From positions 1 through 25,054 of the forward strand of contig CAKTOK010000024.1 in assembly GCA_934589835.1 (NCBI GenBank): a stretch of DNA of 25,054 nt, written 5' to 3'. The stretch comes from an uncultured Oscillospiraceae bacterium. Lineage in GTDB: Bacteria > Bacillota > Clostridia > Oscillospirales > Oscillospiraceae. Each line of letters opens with the position of its first letter. Within the stretch, counting starts at the first letter, position 1. A model generated the notes under the pieces. That model worked only from the letters and a program-made list of their open reading frames with translations, had not been told where the DNA came from and did not search any database. Of the stretch, positions 8,098 to 14,411 are shown one piece after another. A program made the translations under genes and the position numbers.

Positions 8098-8345
8098 CGT
8101 ATTTCGCCACCTTTTTCTCCCACTTCGGGGCCACACGCTATAAACAGCTGTGCGATGCGGCAGGCATTCCCTGCCGCGTCATGCCCGTGCCTCGGGAGCT
8201 CAGCAGCAGCTGCGGCACCTGCGTGCGCTGCGAGGGCCGCTGGCTCCGCCCCGAGGGCGAGACTGCGGAGGATGTGGAACAGGTGGCCGCATGGGACGGT
8301 GCGCGGTACACCACGGTGTACCATGTGGACGAAAAGGAGGGCTGA
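8094..8345 (+). CDS. DUF3343 protein, putative Se/S carrier-like
   Basis: An 83-residue protein matching the DUF3343 pattern: T-Y-F-A-T-F-F-S-H-F-G-A at the start and P-V-P-R-E-L-S-S-S-C-G-T-C-V-R-C in the middle, giving Cys40, Cys43 and Cys46. The family is short and uncharacterised, and often neighbours selD and TusA-like genes. I take the ATG at 8094, which overlaps the preceding stop, because the family begins with this segment; an ATG seven codons earlier lies inside the TusA gene. The cysteine cluster after P-R-E-L-S-S is a plausible chalcogen carrier or redox site (inference). AGGAGG for selD lies in its last codons. Confidence 0.82.
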   Translation: MTYFATFFSHFGATRYKQLCDAAGIPCRVMPVPRELSSSCGTCVRCEGRWLRPEGETAEDVEQVAAWDGARYTTVYHVDEKEG

Positions 8346-8347
8346 CC

Positions 8348-9385
8348 GTGGAAACCGATGTCAAGCTGACAAAGCTGGCCTCCTGTGCCGGCTGCGGCGC
8401 CAAGGTGGGCGCCGGCACGCTGGTCCGCCTGCTGGAGGGCTTCCGCACCCACAGCGACCCGCGCCTGCTGGTGGGCTATGACCGCTCCGATGACGCCAGC
8501 GTATACTATCTGGACGAGGAGACGGCGCTGGTGCAGACCACCGATTTTTTTCCGCCCATCGTGGACGATCCGTTCCTGTACGGACAGATCGCCGCAGCCA
8601 ACGCCATCAGCGATGTGTACGCCATGGGCGGCGAGCCCAAGCTGGCACTGAACATCCTGTGCCTGCCGGAGTCCATGACGCAGGAGATGGTGCAGGAGCT
8701 GCTGCGGGGCGGCTACGACAAGGCCTACGAGGCAGGGGCCATCATCACCGGCGGCCACACCATCCACGGCGCGGAGCCCATCTACGGGCTGGCCGTGTCC
8801 GGCTTCGTCCACCCGAAGCGGATCCTGACCAACAGCGGTGCACGGCCCGGGGATGTGCTGATCCTGACGAAGCCGCTGGGCGTGGGCGTGCTGACCACCG
8901 CCGCCAAGGCGGGGCTGGTGGAGCCGTCCGTCATGGATCGCATCTACCGCCAGATGGCCACGCTCAATAAGACCGCGCGGGATATCATGGTAAAGTACCG
9001 CGTCCACAGCTGCACCGATGTAACGGGCTTCGCCCTGCTGGGCCACAGCTTCGAGATGGCGCAGGGCAGCGGCTGCACCGTCCACCTCCGGACGGCGGAC
9101 GTACCGTATCATCCGGAGGCGTGGGAGCTGGCGGACATGGGCTTCCTCCCCGCCGGCGCCTACCGCAATCGGGACTATGCCGAGGCCGGCGTCACCGTGT
9201 GCGGCGCGGTGAGCCGCACCATGCAGGACCTGCTGTACGATCCCCAGACCAGCGGCGGCCTGCTGATGGCCGTGGCGGAGGCAGACGCGCCGATCTGCCT
9301 GCGGGAGCTGCGGGACAGTATCCCTGCTGCCGCCATTGTAGGCTATGTCACGGAAAAGCAGGACAACTGGCTCCTATTAGAATAA
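8348..9385 (+). CDS. selD: Selenide, water dikinase (selenophosphate synthase)
   Basis: A 345-residue SelD, which makes monoselenophosphate from selenide and ATP for selenocysteine and selenouridine synthesis. The N-terminal A-G-C-G-A-K places Cys16 and Lys19 at the catalytic Cys17 and Lys20 of E. coli SelD; the residue between them is Ala instead of Cys19. It is a Cys form, not a selenoprotein form. Further SelD features are Q-T-T-D-F-F-P-P-I-V-D-D, A-N-A-I-S-D-V-Y-A-M-G-G, G-G-H-T-I-H and the late D-P-Q-T-S-G-G-L-L. I start it at GTG 8348, with AGGAGG 8 bases upstream, because homology begins there; the upstream open frame lies inside the DUF3343 gene. It is last in the operon and is followed by a strong hairpin. 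Confidence 0.95.
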   Translation: METDVKLTKLASCAGCGAKVGAGTLVRLLEGFRTHSDPRLLVGYDRSDDASVYYLDEETALVQTTDFFPPIVDDPFLYGQIAAANAISDVYAMGGEPKLALNILCLPESMTQEMVQELLRGGYDKAYEAGAIITGGHTIHGAEPIYGLAVSGFVHPKRILTNSGARPGDVLILTKPLGVGVLTTAAKAGLVEPSVMDRIYRQMATLNKTARDIMVKYRVHSCTDVTGFALLGHSFEMAQGSGCTVHLRTADVPYHPEAWELADMGFLPAGAYRNRDYAEAGVTVCGAVSRTMQDLLYDPQTSGGLLMAVAEADAPICLRELRDSIPAAAIVGYVTEKQDNWLLLE

Positions 9386-9427
9386 GGGAAGAGGACGGAC
9401 GCGGCGCGTCCGTCCTCTTCTCTTATT
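9381..9427. terminator. Long hairpin between selD and the ArsR-AraC gene
   Basis: 22-base arms (9381-9402 and 9406-9427) pair perfectly except for one G-U wobble, with a three-base loop. The selD stop codon is inside the left arm, and the convergent regulator ends at 9453. The hairpin can serve both strands, although no long T-run follows. Confidence 0.75.
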
Positions 9428-9452
9428 CCAACGCCTCCAAAGGCGGCGCTTT

Positions 9453-10151
9453 TCAGATACGGCGGTACTCCTTGGGCAGCTTCCCAAACTGCTCCTTGAA
9501 CGCCGCCGTGAACTTGCTCTGGCTTTCGTACCCCACCTGCGCGGCGATCTCCGCCACACTCAGCTCCGTCTCCCGCAGCAGGGACGCCGCCTTCTCCATG
9601 CGGTGCTCCTTCATGTGGGCCGCCAGTGAATTGCCGTAGACCTCCTTGAACACGGTCTTCAGCGTGGTGGGATTGATGAGATATTGCCGCGCCAGCTCCT
9701 CGATGGTGACGCGCTGGTCCATGTGCTGGGCCAGCTGGTCGTGGATCTCACGGATGATCTTTACCTGCTCCGCCTCCTCCCGCCACTTGGGACAGGCGAT
9801 GTCCATGCCCTGCTCGATCATCTGGTGCAGCAGCCGGCTCTGGGGTGCGTCCGAGGCGTGGTAATATACCTCCCGCCCATCGCGGCGGCTGGCCAGCAGG
9901 CCGCTGTCCTTCAGGCCGCGCAGGTGGTGGGACACGGCGGGGCTGGACATATCCACCATGGCCGCGATGTTCACCACGCACTCCTCACAGTGGCACAGCA
10001 GCCAGAAAATGCGGATGCGGTTGGGATCCCCCAGCTGGCGGAACATATCCGCAATGCTCTGAAAATTCGACACGCCGCTCAGCAGCTCTCGCATGGCCGC
10101 CGTATGGTTCTGTTCCTCCCCGTGATCGTGGGGCAGGCCGGTTTGTTCCAT
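9453..10151 (-). CDS. ArsR-AraC fusion metal-responsive regulator
   Basis: A 232-residue regulator with two DNA-binding domains. Residues about 30-105 form an ArsR/SmtB winged helix (L-G-D-P-N-R-I-R-I-F-W-L-L, then S-S-P-A-V-S-H-H-L-R-G-L-K-D-S-G-L). Residues about 145-232 form an AraC-type double helix-turn-helix (T-I-E-E-L-A-R-Q-Y-L-I-N and S-V-A-E-I-A-A-Q-V-G-Y-E-S-Q-S-K-F). Cys53, Cys55 and Cys58 sit where ArsR/CadC repressors hold metal, and the N-terminal tail has His8, His10 and His16. I start at 10151, where GGGAGG lies 8 bases upstream, although the frame is open 53 codons further. It diverges from an HMA protein and a P1B ATPase, its probable targets. The metal is uncertain (Zn, Cd or Pb likely). 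Confidence 0.87.
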   Translation of the reverse strand: MEQTGLPHDHGEEQNHTAAMRELLSGVSNFQSIADMFRQLGDPNRIRIFWLLCHCEECVVNIAAMVDMSSPAVSHHLRGLKDSGLLASRRDGREVYYHASDAPQSRLLHQMIEQGMDIACPKWREEAEQVKIIREIHDQLAQHMDQRVTIEELARQYLINPTTLKTVFKEVYGNSLAAHMKEHRMEKAASLLRETELSVAEIAAQVGYESQSKFTAAFKEQFGKLPKEYRRI

Positions 10152-10221
10152 GGTATATGCCTCCCTTTTCGCCCAAACGGAAATGCTTTTCGCCGGTTTG
10201 GGAATGTCTGCGCCGGCGCCA

Positions 10222-10250
10222 TTGACTTTTGCACCTGCCCGCATTATACT
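10222..10250 (+). promoter_or_regulatory. Promoter for the HMA-P1B ATPase operon
   Basis: TTGACT (10222-10227), a 17-base spacer and TATACT (10245-10250). Strong match to a housekeeping promoter. The palindrome at 10263-10280 sits just downstream, over the expected start of transcription. Confidence 0.78.
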
Positions 10251-10271
10251 ACGTCCATAACGATTAAACAA
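10243..10271 (-). promoter_or_regulatory. Divergent promoter for the ArsR-AraC gene
   Basis: On the minus strand TTGTTT (10266-10271), a 17-base spacer and a perfect TATAAT (10243-10248). It overlaps the rightward -10, and its -35 is inside the palindrome, so one bound repressor could block both directions. Confidence 0.65.
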
Positions 10272-10280
10272 GTGCTTAAT
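10263..10280. promoter_or_regulatory. Palindromic operator, ArsR/SmtB type
   Basis: ATTAAACA-AG-TGCTTAAT is an inverted repeat matching at 7 of 8 positions per arm. Its AT-rich 8-2-8 form and its place after a strong promoter are typical of ArsR/SmtB repressor sites. Binding by the adjacent fusion regulator is inference. Confidence 0.65.
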
Positions 10281-10308
10281 GCTAAGCGCATACGAAAGGA
10301 GCTCACCC

Positions 10309-10527
10309 ATGAAAAAGACCTATGCGATCGAGGTAGACTGCGCCAACTGCGCCAACCTGATGGAGGAAGCCGCCGGAAAGGTCGAGGGCGTTGCCTCTGT
10401 TGTCGTCAACTTCATGATGCAGAAGATGATCGTGGAGTTTGCCGAGGGCGCCGAGCCCAAAAAGGTCATGCAGGACGTGCGGAAGGCCTGCAAAAAGGTG
10501 GAACCGGACTGCGAGATCGAGCTTTGA
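10309..10527 (+). CDS. Small heavy-metal-associated (HMA) protein, metallochaperone
   Basis: A 72-residue ferredoxin-like HMA domain. The metal motif is D-C-A-N-C-A-N, with Cys11 and Cys14. The acidic residue before the first cysteine resembles N-terminal domains of Zn/Cd/Pb ATPases more than copper chaperones, which usually have M-x-C-x-x-C. AAAGGAG lies 8 bases before the ATG. It is the first gene after the shared operator and precedes the P1B ATPase by 93 bases containing a stem-loop. Since the ATPase lacks an N-terminal HMA domain, this protein may act as its detached metal-binding domain (inference). Confidence 0.87.
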   Translation: MKKTYAIEVDCANCANLMEEAAGKVEGVASVVVNFMMQKMIVEFAEGAEPKKVMQDVRKACKKVEPDCEIEL

Positions 10528-10541
10528 GCCTTCTCACGGAA

Positions 10542-10577
10542 AAAACGTCCCGAATGCCGCAGCAGACGGGACGTTTT
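10542..10577. other. Stem-loop between the HMA gene and the P1B ATPase gene
   Basis: Perfect 11-bp arms (AAAACGTCCCG 10542-10552, CGGGACGTTTT 10567-10577) with a 14-base loop. The T-run is only the last four stem bases, so this may be a partial terminator or an RNA-stability element that sets the expression ratio of the two genes. Confidence 0.6.
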
Positions 10578-10620
10578 CCTCCGAAATGAGCAAAAGCGCA
10601 ACGAAAGGAGCATATCTCCC

Positions 10621-12504
10621 ATGACAAGGAAGCAGAAAAGGATGCTCGCCCGCATCCTCATCACGGCGGTGATGCTGGTGGCCCTGCACTTTATCCCCGT
10701 CACCGGCTGGCTGCGGCTGGCTCTGTATCTGGCCGCCTATGCGGTGATCGGCTGCGACATCATGAAGAAGGCCGGTCAGGGCATCCTCAACGGCCGCGTG
10801 TTCGATGAAAATTTTCTGATGGCTGTGGCCACCATCGGCGCCTTTGCACTGGCCATCTATGAAAAGAGCGGCGACTACAACGAGGCCATTGCCGTCATGC
10901 TGTTCTACCAGATCGGCGAGCTGTTCCAGAGCTACGCTGTGGGCAAGAGCCGCAAAAATATCAGCGCCTTGATGGACATCCGGCCCGACTACGCCAATGT
11001 GGAGCGGGATGGTCAGCTGGTACAGGCGGATCCTGAGGAGGTGCCCATCGGCACGGTCATCGTGGTACAGCCCGGCGAGAAGGTACCCATTGACGGCGTT
11101 ATCGTGGAGGGCAGCTCCACCCTGAACACCAGCGCCCTCACCGGTGAGAGCCTGCCCCGCGACGCTCGGGAGGGCGATGAGATCATCAGCGGCTGCATCA
11201 ACATGACAGGGCTTTTGAAGATCCGCACCACCAAGGTCTTCGGCGAGTCCACCGTCTCCAAAATTCTGGAGCTGGTGGAGAACTCCAGCTCCCGCAAGTC
11301 CCGCTCCGAGGACTTCATCGCCAAGTTTGCCCGCATCTACACACCCGCTGTGTGCTACGGTGCGCTGGCGCTGGCGGTGCTGCCGCCGGTGCTCCGGCTG
11401 CTCTCCGGTCTGGACGGCCAGTGGGAGCAGTGGATCTACCGCGCTCTGACCTTCCTGGTCACCAGCTGCCCCTGTGCGCTGGTGGTCAGCATCCCTCTGA
11501 GCTTCTTTGCCGGTATCGGCGGCGCCAGCAGGGAGGGTGTGCTCATCAAGGGCTCCAACTATCTGGAGACGCTGTCACAGGTGAAGTGCGTGGTGTTCGA
11601 CAAGACCGGCACCCTGACCCGCGGCGTGTTTGAGGTCACCGCCGTCCACCACAGCGAGATGGACGAGGCCAAGCTGCTGGAGTACGCGGCGCTGGCGGAA
11701 TGCGCCTCCTCCCATCCCATCAGCAAGAGCCTGCAGGCAGCCTATGGCAAGGCCATTGACCGCAGCCGCGTCACCGATATTCAGGAGATCAGCGGCCACG
11801 GCGTCACCGCCAGGGTGGACGGCGTGTCTGTCGCCGCCGGCAACAGCAAGCTCATGGAGCAGCTGGGCATCCCCTATCACGACTGCCACAGCGTGGGCAC
11901 CATCATCCACATGGCAGTGAACGGCCAGTACGCCGGTCACATCGTGATCTCCGATGTGGTGAAGCCCCACGCCAAGGAGGCCATTGACGCACTGCACCGT
12001 GCCGGTGTGGAAAAGACGGTCATGCTCACCGGTGATGCCAGAAAGGTGGCGGATGCCGTGGCCGCCCAGCTGGGCGTAGACGAGGTACACAGCGAGCTGC
12101 TGCCCGCGGATAAGGTGTCCCGTGTGGAGGACCTGCTGGCCCGCCAGCACGGCAAGGCCAAGCTGGCTTTCGTGGGCGATGGCGTCAACGATGCGCCGGT
12201 GCTGAGCCGCGCCGACATCGGCATCGCCATGGGCGCCATGGGCAGCGATGCCGCCATTGAGGCCGCCGACATTGTCCTCATGGACGACGAGCCCCTCCAG
12301 ATCGCCAAGGCCATCAAGATCTCCCGCAAGTGCATCGGCATCGTGTATCAGAACATCGTGTTCGCGCTGGCGGTCAAGTTCGCGTGCCTGCTTCTGGTGG
12401 CAACAGGTCTGGCGGATATGTGGGCCGCCATCTTCGCCGATGTGGGCGTGATGGTACTGGCGGTGCTCAACGCCATCCGCGCTCTGCGGGTCCATAACCT
12501 GTAA
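10621..12504 (+). CDS. P1B-type heavy-metal-translocating ATPase (Zn/Cd/Pb type)
   Basis: A 627-residue metal-exporting P-type ATPase in the cytoplasmic membrane. Visible motifs: T-G-E-S at 174-177 (actuator), C-P-C at 283-285 (membrane metal site), D-K-T-G-T at 327-331 (phosphorylated Asp327), S-H-P at 364-366, T-G-D at 470-472 and G-D-G-V-N-D at 519-524. The last helix reads A-D-V-G-V-M-V-L-A-V-L-N-A, with the acidic residue expected of the Zn/Cd/Pb group. There is no N-terminal HMA domain; a separate HMA protein is encoded just upstream. AAAGGAG lies about 10 bases before the ATG. Regulation is probably by the divergent ArsR-AraC protein. Confidence 0.94.
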   Translation: MTRKQKRMLARILITAVMLVALHFIPVTGWLRLALYLAAYAVIGCDIMKKAGQGILNGRVFDENFLMAVATIGAFALAIYEKSGDYNEAIAVMLFYQIGELFQSYAVGKSRKNISALMDIRPDYANVERDGQLVQADPEEVPIGTVIVVQPGEKVPIDGVIVEGSSTLNTSALTGESLPRDAREGDEIISGCINMTGLLKIRTTKVFGESTVSKILELVENSSSRKSRSEDFIAKFARIYTPAVCYGALALAVLPPVLRLLSGLDGQWEQWIYRALTFLVTSCPCALVVSIPLSFFAGIGGASREGVLIKGSNYLETLSQVKCVVFDKTGTLTRGVFEVTAVHHSEMDEAKLLEYAALAECASSHPISKSLQAAYGKAIDRSRVTDIQEISGHGVTARVDGVSVAAGNSKLMEQLGIPYHDCHSVGTIIHMAVNGQYAGHIVISDVVKPHAKEAIDALHRAGVEKTVMLTGDARKVADAVAAQLGVDEVHSELLPADKVSRVEDLLARQHGKAKLAFVGDGVNDAPVLSRADIGIAMGAMGSDAAIEAADIVLMDDEPLQIAKAIKISRKCIGIVYQNIVFALAVKFACLLLVATGLADMWAAIFADVGVMVLAVLNAIRALRVHNL

Positions 12505-12525
12505 GCAGATCCATTGAAATGAAAA

Positions 12526-12569
12526 GAAAGAAGCAGCCTTGCGGCGTATGGCGCGGGGCTGCTTCTTTC
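12526..12569 (+). terminator. Terminator-like hairpin after the P1B ATPase
   Basis: Perfect 13-bp arms (12526-12538 and 12557-12569), with an A-rich left side and a T-rich right side ending in TTTC. The loop is long (18 bases). It begins 21 bases after the ATPase stop. Confidence 0.7.
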
Positions 12570-12598
12570 CTGCGGCGGGCACGCCGCCATCACTCGCG

Positions 12599-12606
12599 CA
12601 TACAAT
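12599..12606 (+). promoter_or_regulatory. Possible -10 element of the DUF11 gene
   Basis: CATACAAT, 45 bases before the start codon. It matches the -10 consensus of the mother-cell sporulation factor sigma-E, but no ATA-type -35 is visible. It can also be read as a plain TACAAT -10 lacking a -35. An 8-bp hairpin (TACGGGGC 12611-12618, GCCCCGTA 12622-12629) follows in the leader. Confidence 0.25.
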
Positions 12607-12651
12607 GAAGTACGGGGCAGCGCCCCGTATCCCGACACAGGAGGTCATTTC

Positions 12652-13506
12652 ATGGCAACATTCACCAATCAGGCTACGCTCACCTACACCGGCGGCAGCG
12701 CCAGCTCCAACGTGACCACCGGCGAGCTGCTGGAGGTGCTGACCGCCGCCAAGACGGCGGTAGTCCCCACCTACCGCACAGGGCGGCCCATCACCTATCT
12801 GATTACGCTGGTCAACTCCGGCTCCGCCGCGCTGACCGGTCTGACCCTCACCGACGATCTGGGCGGCTACGCCTTCAACGGCAACACCGTGTATCCGCTG
12901 GCCTACACCGCAGGCTCCGTGCGCTACTACCAGAACGGCGTGCTGCAGGCCGCCCCCGCAGCGACCGCCGGTCCCCCGCTGACCATCACCGGCCTCACCG
13001 TGCCCGCCGGCGGCAGCGCTGTCATCGCCTATGAGGCGGAGCCTACCGGCTACGCGCCGCTGGGTGCGGAGACCAGCATTGTAAACACCGTTACCGCCAC
13101 CGGCGCCGGACTGCCGGACGCCGTCACCGCCACAGCGACGGTGTCTCCCGTTACGGGGCCGGTTCTCACCATCAGCAAGGCTCTGTCGCCCACAGAGGTG
13201 GCCGCCAACGGCCAGCTGACCTACACCTTCGTTATCCAGAACACCGGCAATACGGCAGCCGCTGCGGCCGATACACTGGTAGTTACCGATACGTTCGACC
13301 CCATCCTGAGAGATCTGACCGTGACGCTGAACGGCACGGCCCTGACCACACCGGCGCAGTACACCTACGATGCCGCCACCGGCCAGTTTGCCACCGTGGC
13401 CGGCGTCATCACCGTGCCTGCCGCCGCTTACGCGCAGGATACCGCCACCGGTCTCTATACGGTGACGCCCGGCACCGCCACGCTGACGGTCACCGGCACC
13501 ATCTGA
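12652..13506 (+). CDS. DUF11 repeat protein without signal peptide
   Basis: A 284-residue beta-rich protein made of two DUF11-like Ig-type repeats. Repeat one (about 25-165) has T-Y-L-I-T-L-V-N-S-G followed by L-T-L-T-D-D-L. Repeat two (about 168-284) has L-T-I-S-K-A-L-S-P, T-Y-T-F-V-I-Q-N-T-G-N and L-V-V-T-D-T-F. DUF11 repeats are usually parts of large surface proteins with a signal peptide and a wall anchor, and neither is present. There is no Cys, Trp or His. AGGAGG lies 7 bases before the ATG. The gene stands alone with a strong terminator after it. Function unknown; spore-surface or phage-like structural roles are only guesses. Confidence 0.8.
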   Translation: MATFTNQATLTYTGGSASSNVTTGELLEVLTAAKTAVVPTYRTGRPITYLITLVNSGSAALTGLTLTDDLGGYAFNGNTVYPLAYTAGSVRYYQNGVLQAAPAATAGPPLTITGLTVPAGGSAVIAYEAEPTGYAPLGAETSIVNTVTATGAGLPDAVTATATVSPVTGPVLTISKALSPTEVAANGQLTYTFVIQNTGNTAAAAADTLVVTDTFDPILRDLTVTLNGTALTTPAQYTYDAATGQFATVAGVITVPAAAYAQDTATGLYTVTPGTATLTVTGTI

Positions 13507-13538
13507 GAGACACTGCTCCTGCAAATTGTCCTCCACGC

Positions 13539-13570
13539 AAAAACACCGCCCCGATCAGGGCGGTGTTTTT
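13539..13570. terminator. Terminator of the DUF11 gene
   Basis: CACCGCCC (13544-13551) pairs with GGGCGGTG (13558-13565) around a six-base loop. Five A precede and five T follow. Textbook intrinsic terminator, usable on both strands. Confidence 0.9.
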
Positions 13571-13692
13571 CATCTTTTATCAGCCTACTGTTTTGATATG
13601 CGGCAACAATTTCCAGTATATACAGATTCTTTGTGAAAATCAACCGAAAATTTACATAAACTTAACACTTAAAAATTGTAGACTTTTGCCCC

Positions 13693-13721
13693 TTGAAACT
13701 TGAAAACGCGAGGCGTATAGT
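13693..13721 (+). promoter_or_regulatory. Promoter for the CstA operon
   Basis: TTGAAA (13693-13698), a 17-base spacer and TATAGT (13716-13721). The spacer contains TTGAAAACGCG, which resembles half of a catabolite-responsive (cre) element. Transcription from here gives a leader of about 140 bases. Confidence 0.6.
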
Positions 13722-13871
13722 ATGAACCGTGATTTTGACTGACTGATAACGTTTTTGCAGCAAGAAAAATATCATTTTTCCCAATCAGTGTCTTTCACAC
13801 TTGAAACCGTGAAAGTCCGTCAAAGGAAACACAGTTTCCGTTAAGAACTTAACGTGAGAGGAGGCCGCCCC
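13722..13871 (+). promoter_or_regulatory. Structured AT-rich leader of the CstA operon
   Basis: Several perfect small stems follow one another. ACTGAT/ATCAGT (13742-13747, 13784-13789) encloses GAAAAAT/ATTTTTC (13764-13770, 13774-13780). Then come CTTTCAC/GTGAAAG (13792-13798, 13809-13815), GGAAAC/GTTTCC (13825-13830, 13834-13839) and CGTTAAG/CTTAACG (13839-13845, 13848-13854). The last ends two bases before the ribosome site. No known riboswitch class was recognised. The upstream stretch 13571-13692 is AT-rich and shows no gene. Confidence 0.45.
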
Positions 13872-14411
13872 ATGACCCGTGAAGAAGCCGTTGACCGGCT
13901 CTGTACCATCTATCAAGGCCAATTCGACATCGCGCGCCACGAGGATAACGGCCAGCCGCTGGCCGCAACCATGGATTTCTACGCCACGTCTGAAAAGTAT
14001 GTCCTCTCCAAGAAGGCGAAGCTCTGGGAGGCCAAGAACTTCGAATATGTGTACCTGTTCAACGTGCCTCATCTGACGAAGGAGATCTACGAGGTCTGCG
14101 AGAAGCTGGCCTACGAGCAGGGCATGGCCCGCATTCAGCCCGGCCCCACCCATATGTACACCTACATCACTGCGCTGTTCGTGTGCGACAGCTGTGATGA
14201 GGAGGCGCGGAAGGCGCTGCGGCGCTGCAAGCTCTACAAGAGCTTCCGTATGTCCTATTGGGGCTGGATGGATTTTCATACCGCTCTGGTGGTGCTGCCG
14301 GAGGAAAAGGTCAGCACCAACCGCAGCGGACACAGTGCAGCGCAGGTCCTGAATCATGGCCTGTTTCATAAGCAAAAGAATAAACTGTTCAGAAAGGAGA
14401 GAGCTTTATGA
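13872..14411 (+). CDS. Unrecognised 179-aa protein coupled to CstA
   Basis: A 179-residue protein that I do not recognise. It appears soluble, with no signal peptide or membrane segment. Charged, aromatic-rich stretches alternate with likely strands. Cysteines cluster as V-C-D-S-C-D at about 112-115, with another in R-R-C-K. The ATG at 13872 follows GAGAGGAGG by 7 bases. The TGA overlaps the cstA start (ATGA at 14408-14411), so translation is coupled and the product is made together with the transporter. It is not the small YbdD/YjiX protein that accompanies CstA in Proteobacteria, which is about 65 residues. A regulatory or accessory role for CstA is inferred from position only. Confidence 0.8.
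   Translation: MTREEAVDRLCTIYQGQFDIARHEDNGQPLAATMDFYATSEKYVLSKKAKLWEAKNFEYVYLFNVPHLTKEIYEVCEKLAYEQGMARIQPGPTHMYTYITALFVCDSCDEEARKALRRCKLYKSFRMSYWGWMDFHTALVVLPEEKVSTNRSGHSAAQVLNHGLFHKQKNKLFRKERAL

Noticed and set aside
8150..8347. 66-codon N-terminal extension of SelD
   Set aside because: It lies wholly inside the DUF3343 gene and lacks SelD similarity. GTG at 8348 has an AGGAGG and starts where homology starts.
8348..9385. SelD as a selenoprotein with an in-frame UGA
   Set aside because: The catalytic position is a Cys codon and the frame has no internal TGA, so no recoding is needed.
9431..9452. Second terminator directly after the ArsR-AraC gene
   Set aside because: GCGCCGCC/GGAGGCG forms only a short stem with a mismatch and no T-run. 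The long hairpin at 9381-9427 is the better terminator.
10152..10310. 53-codon N-terminal extension of the ArsR-AraC protein
   Set aside because: It would cover the divergent promoters and the operator. The ATG at 10151 has a good ribosome site, and a domain-like sequence begins after it.
11575..13536. 653-codon open frame on the minus strand
   Set aside because: It runs antisense across the P1B ATPase, a terminator and the DUF11 gene. Its Gly/His/Gln-rich composition and lack of a ribosome site mark it as a shadow.
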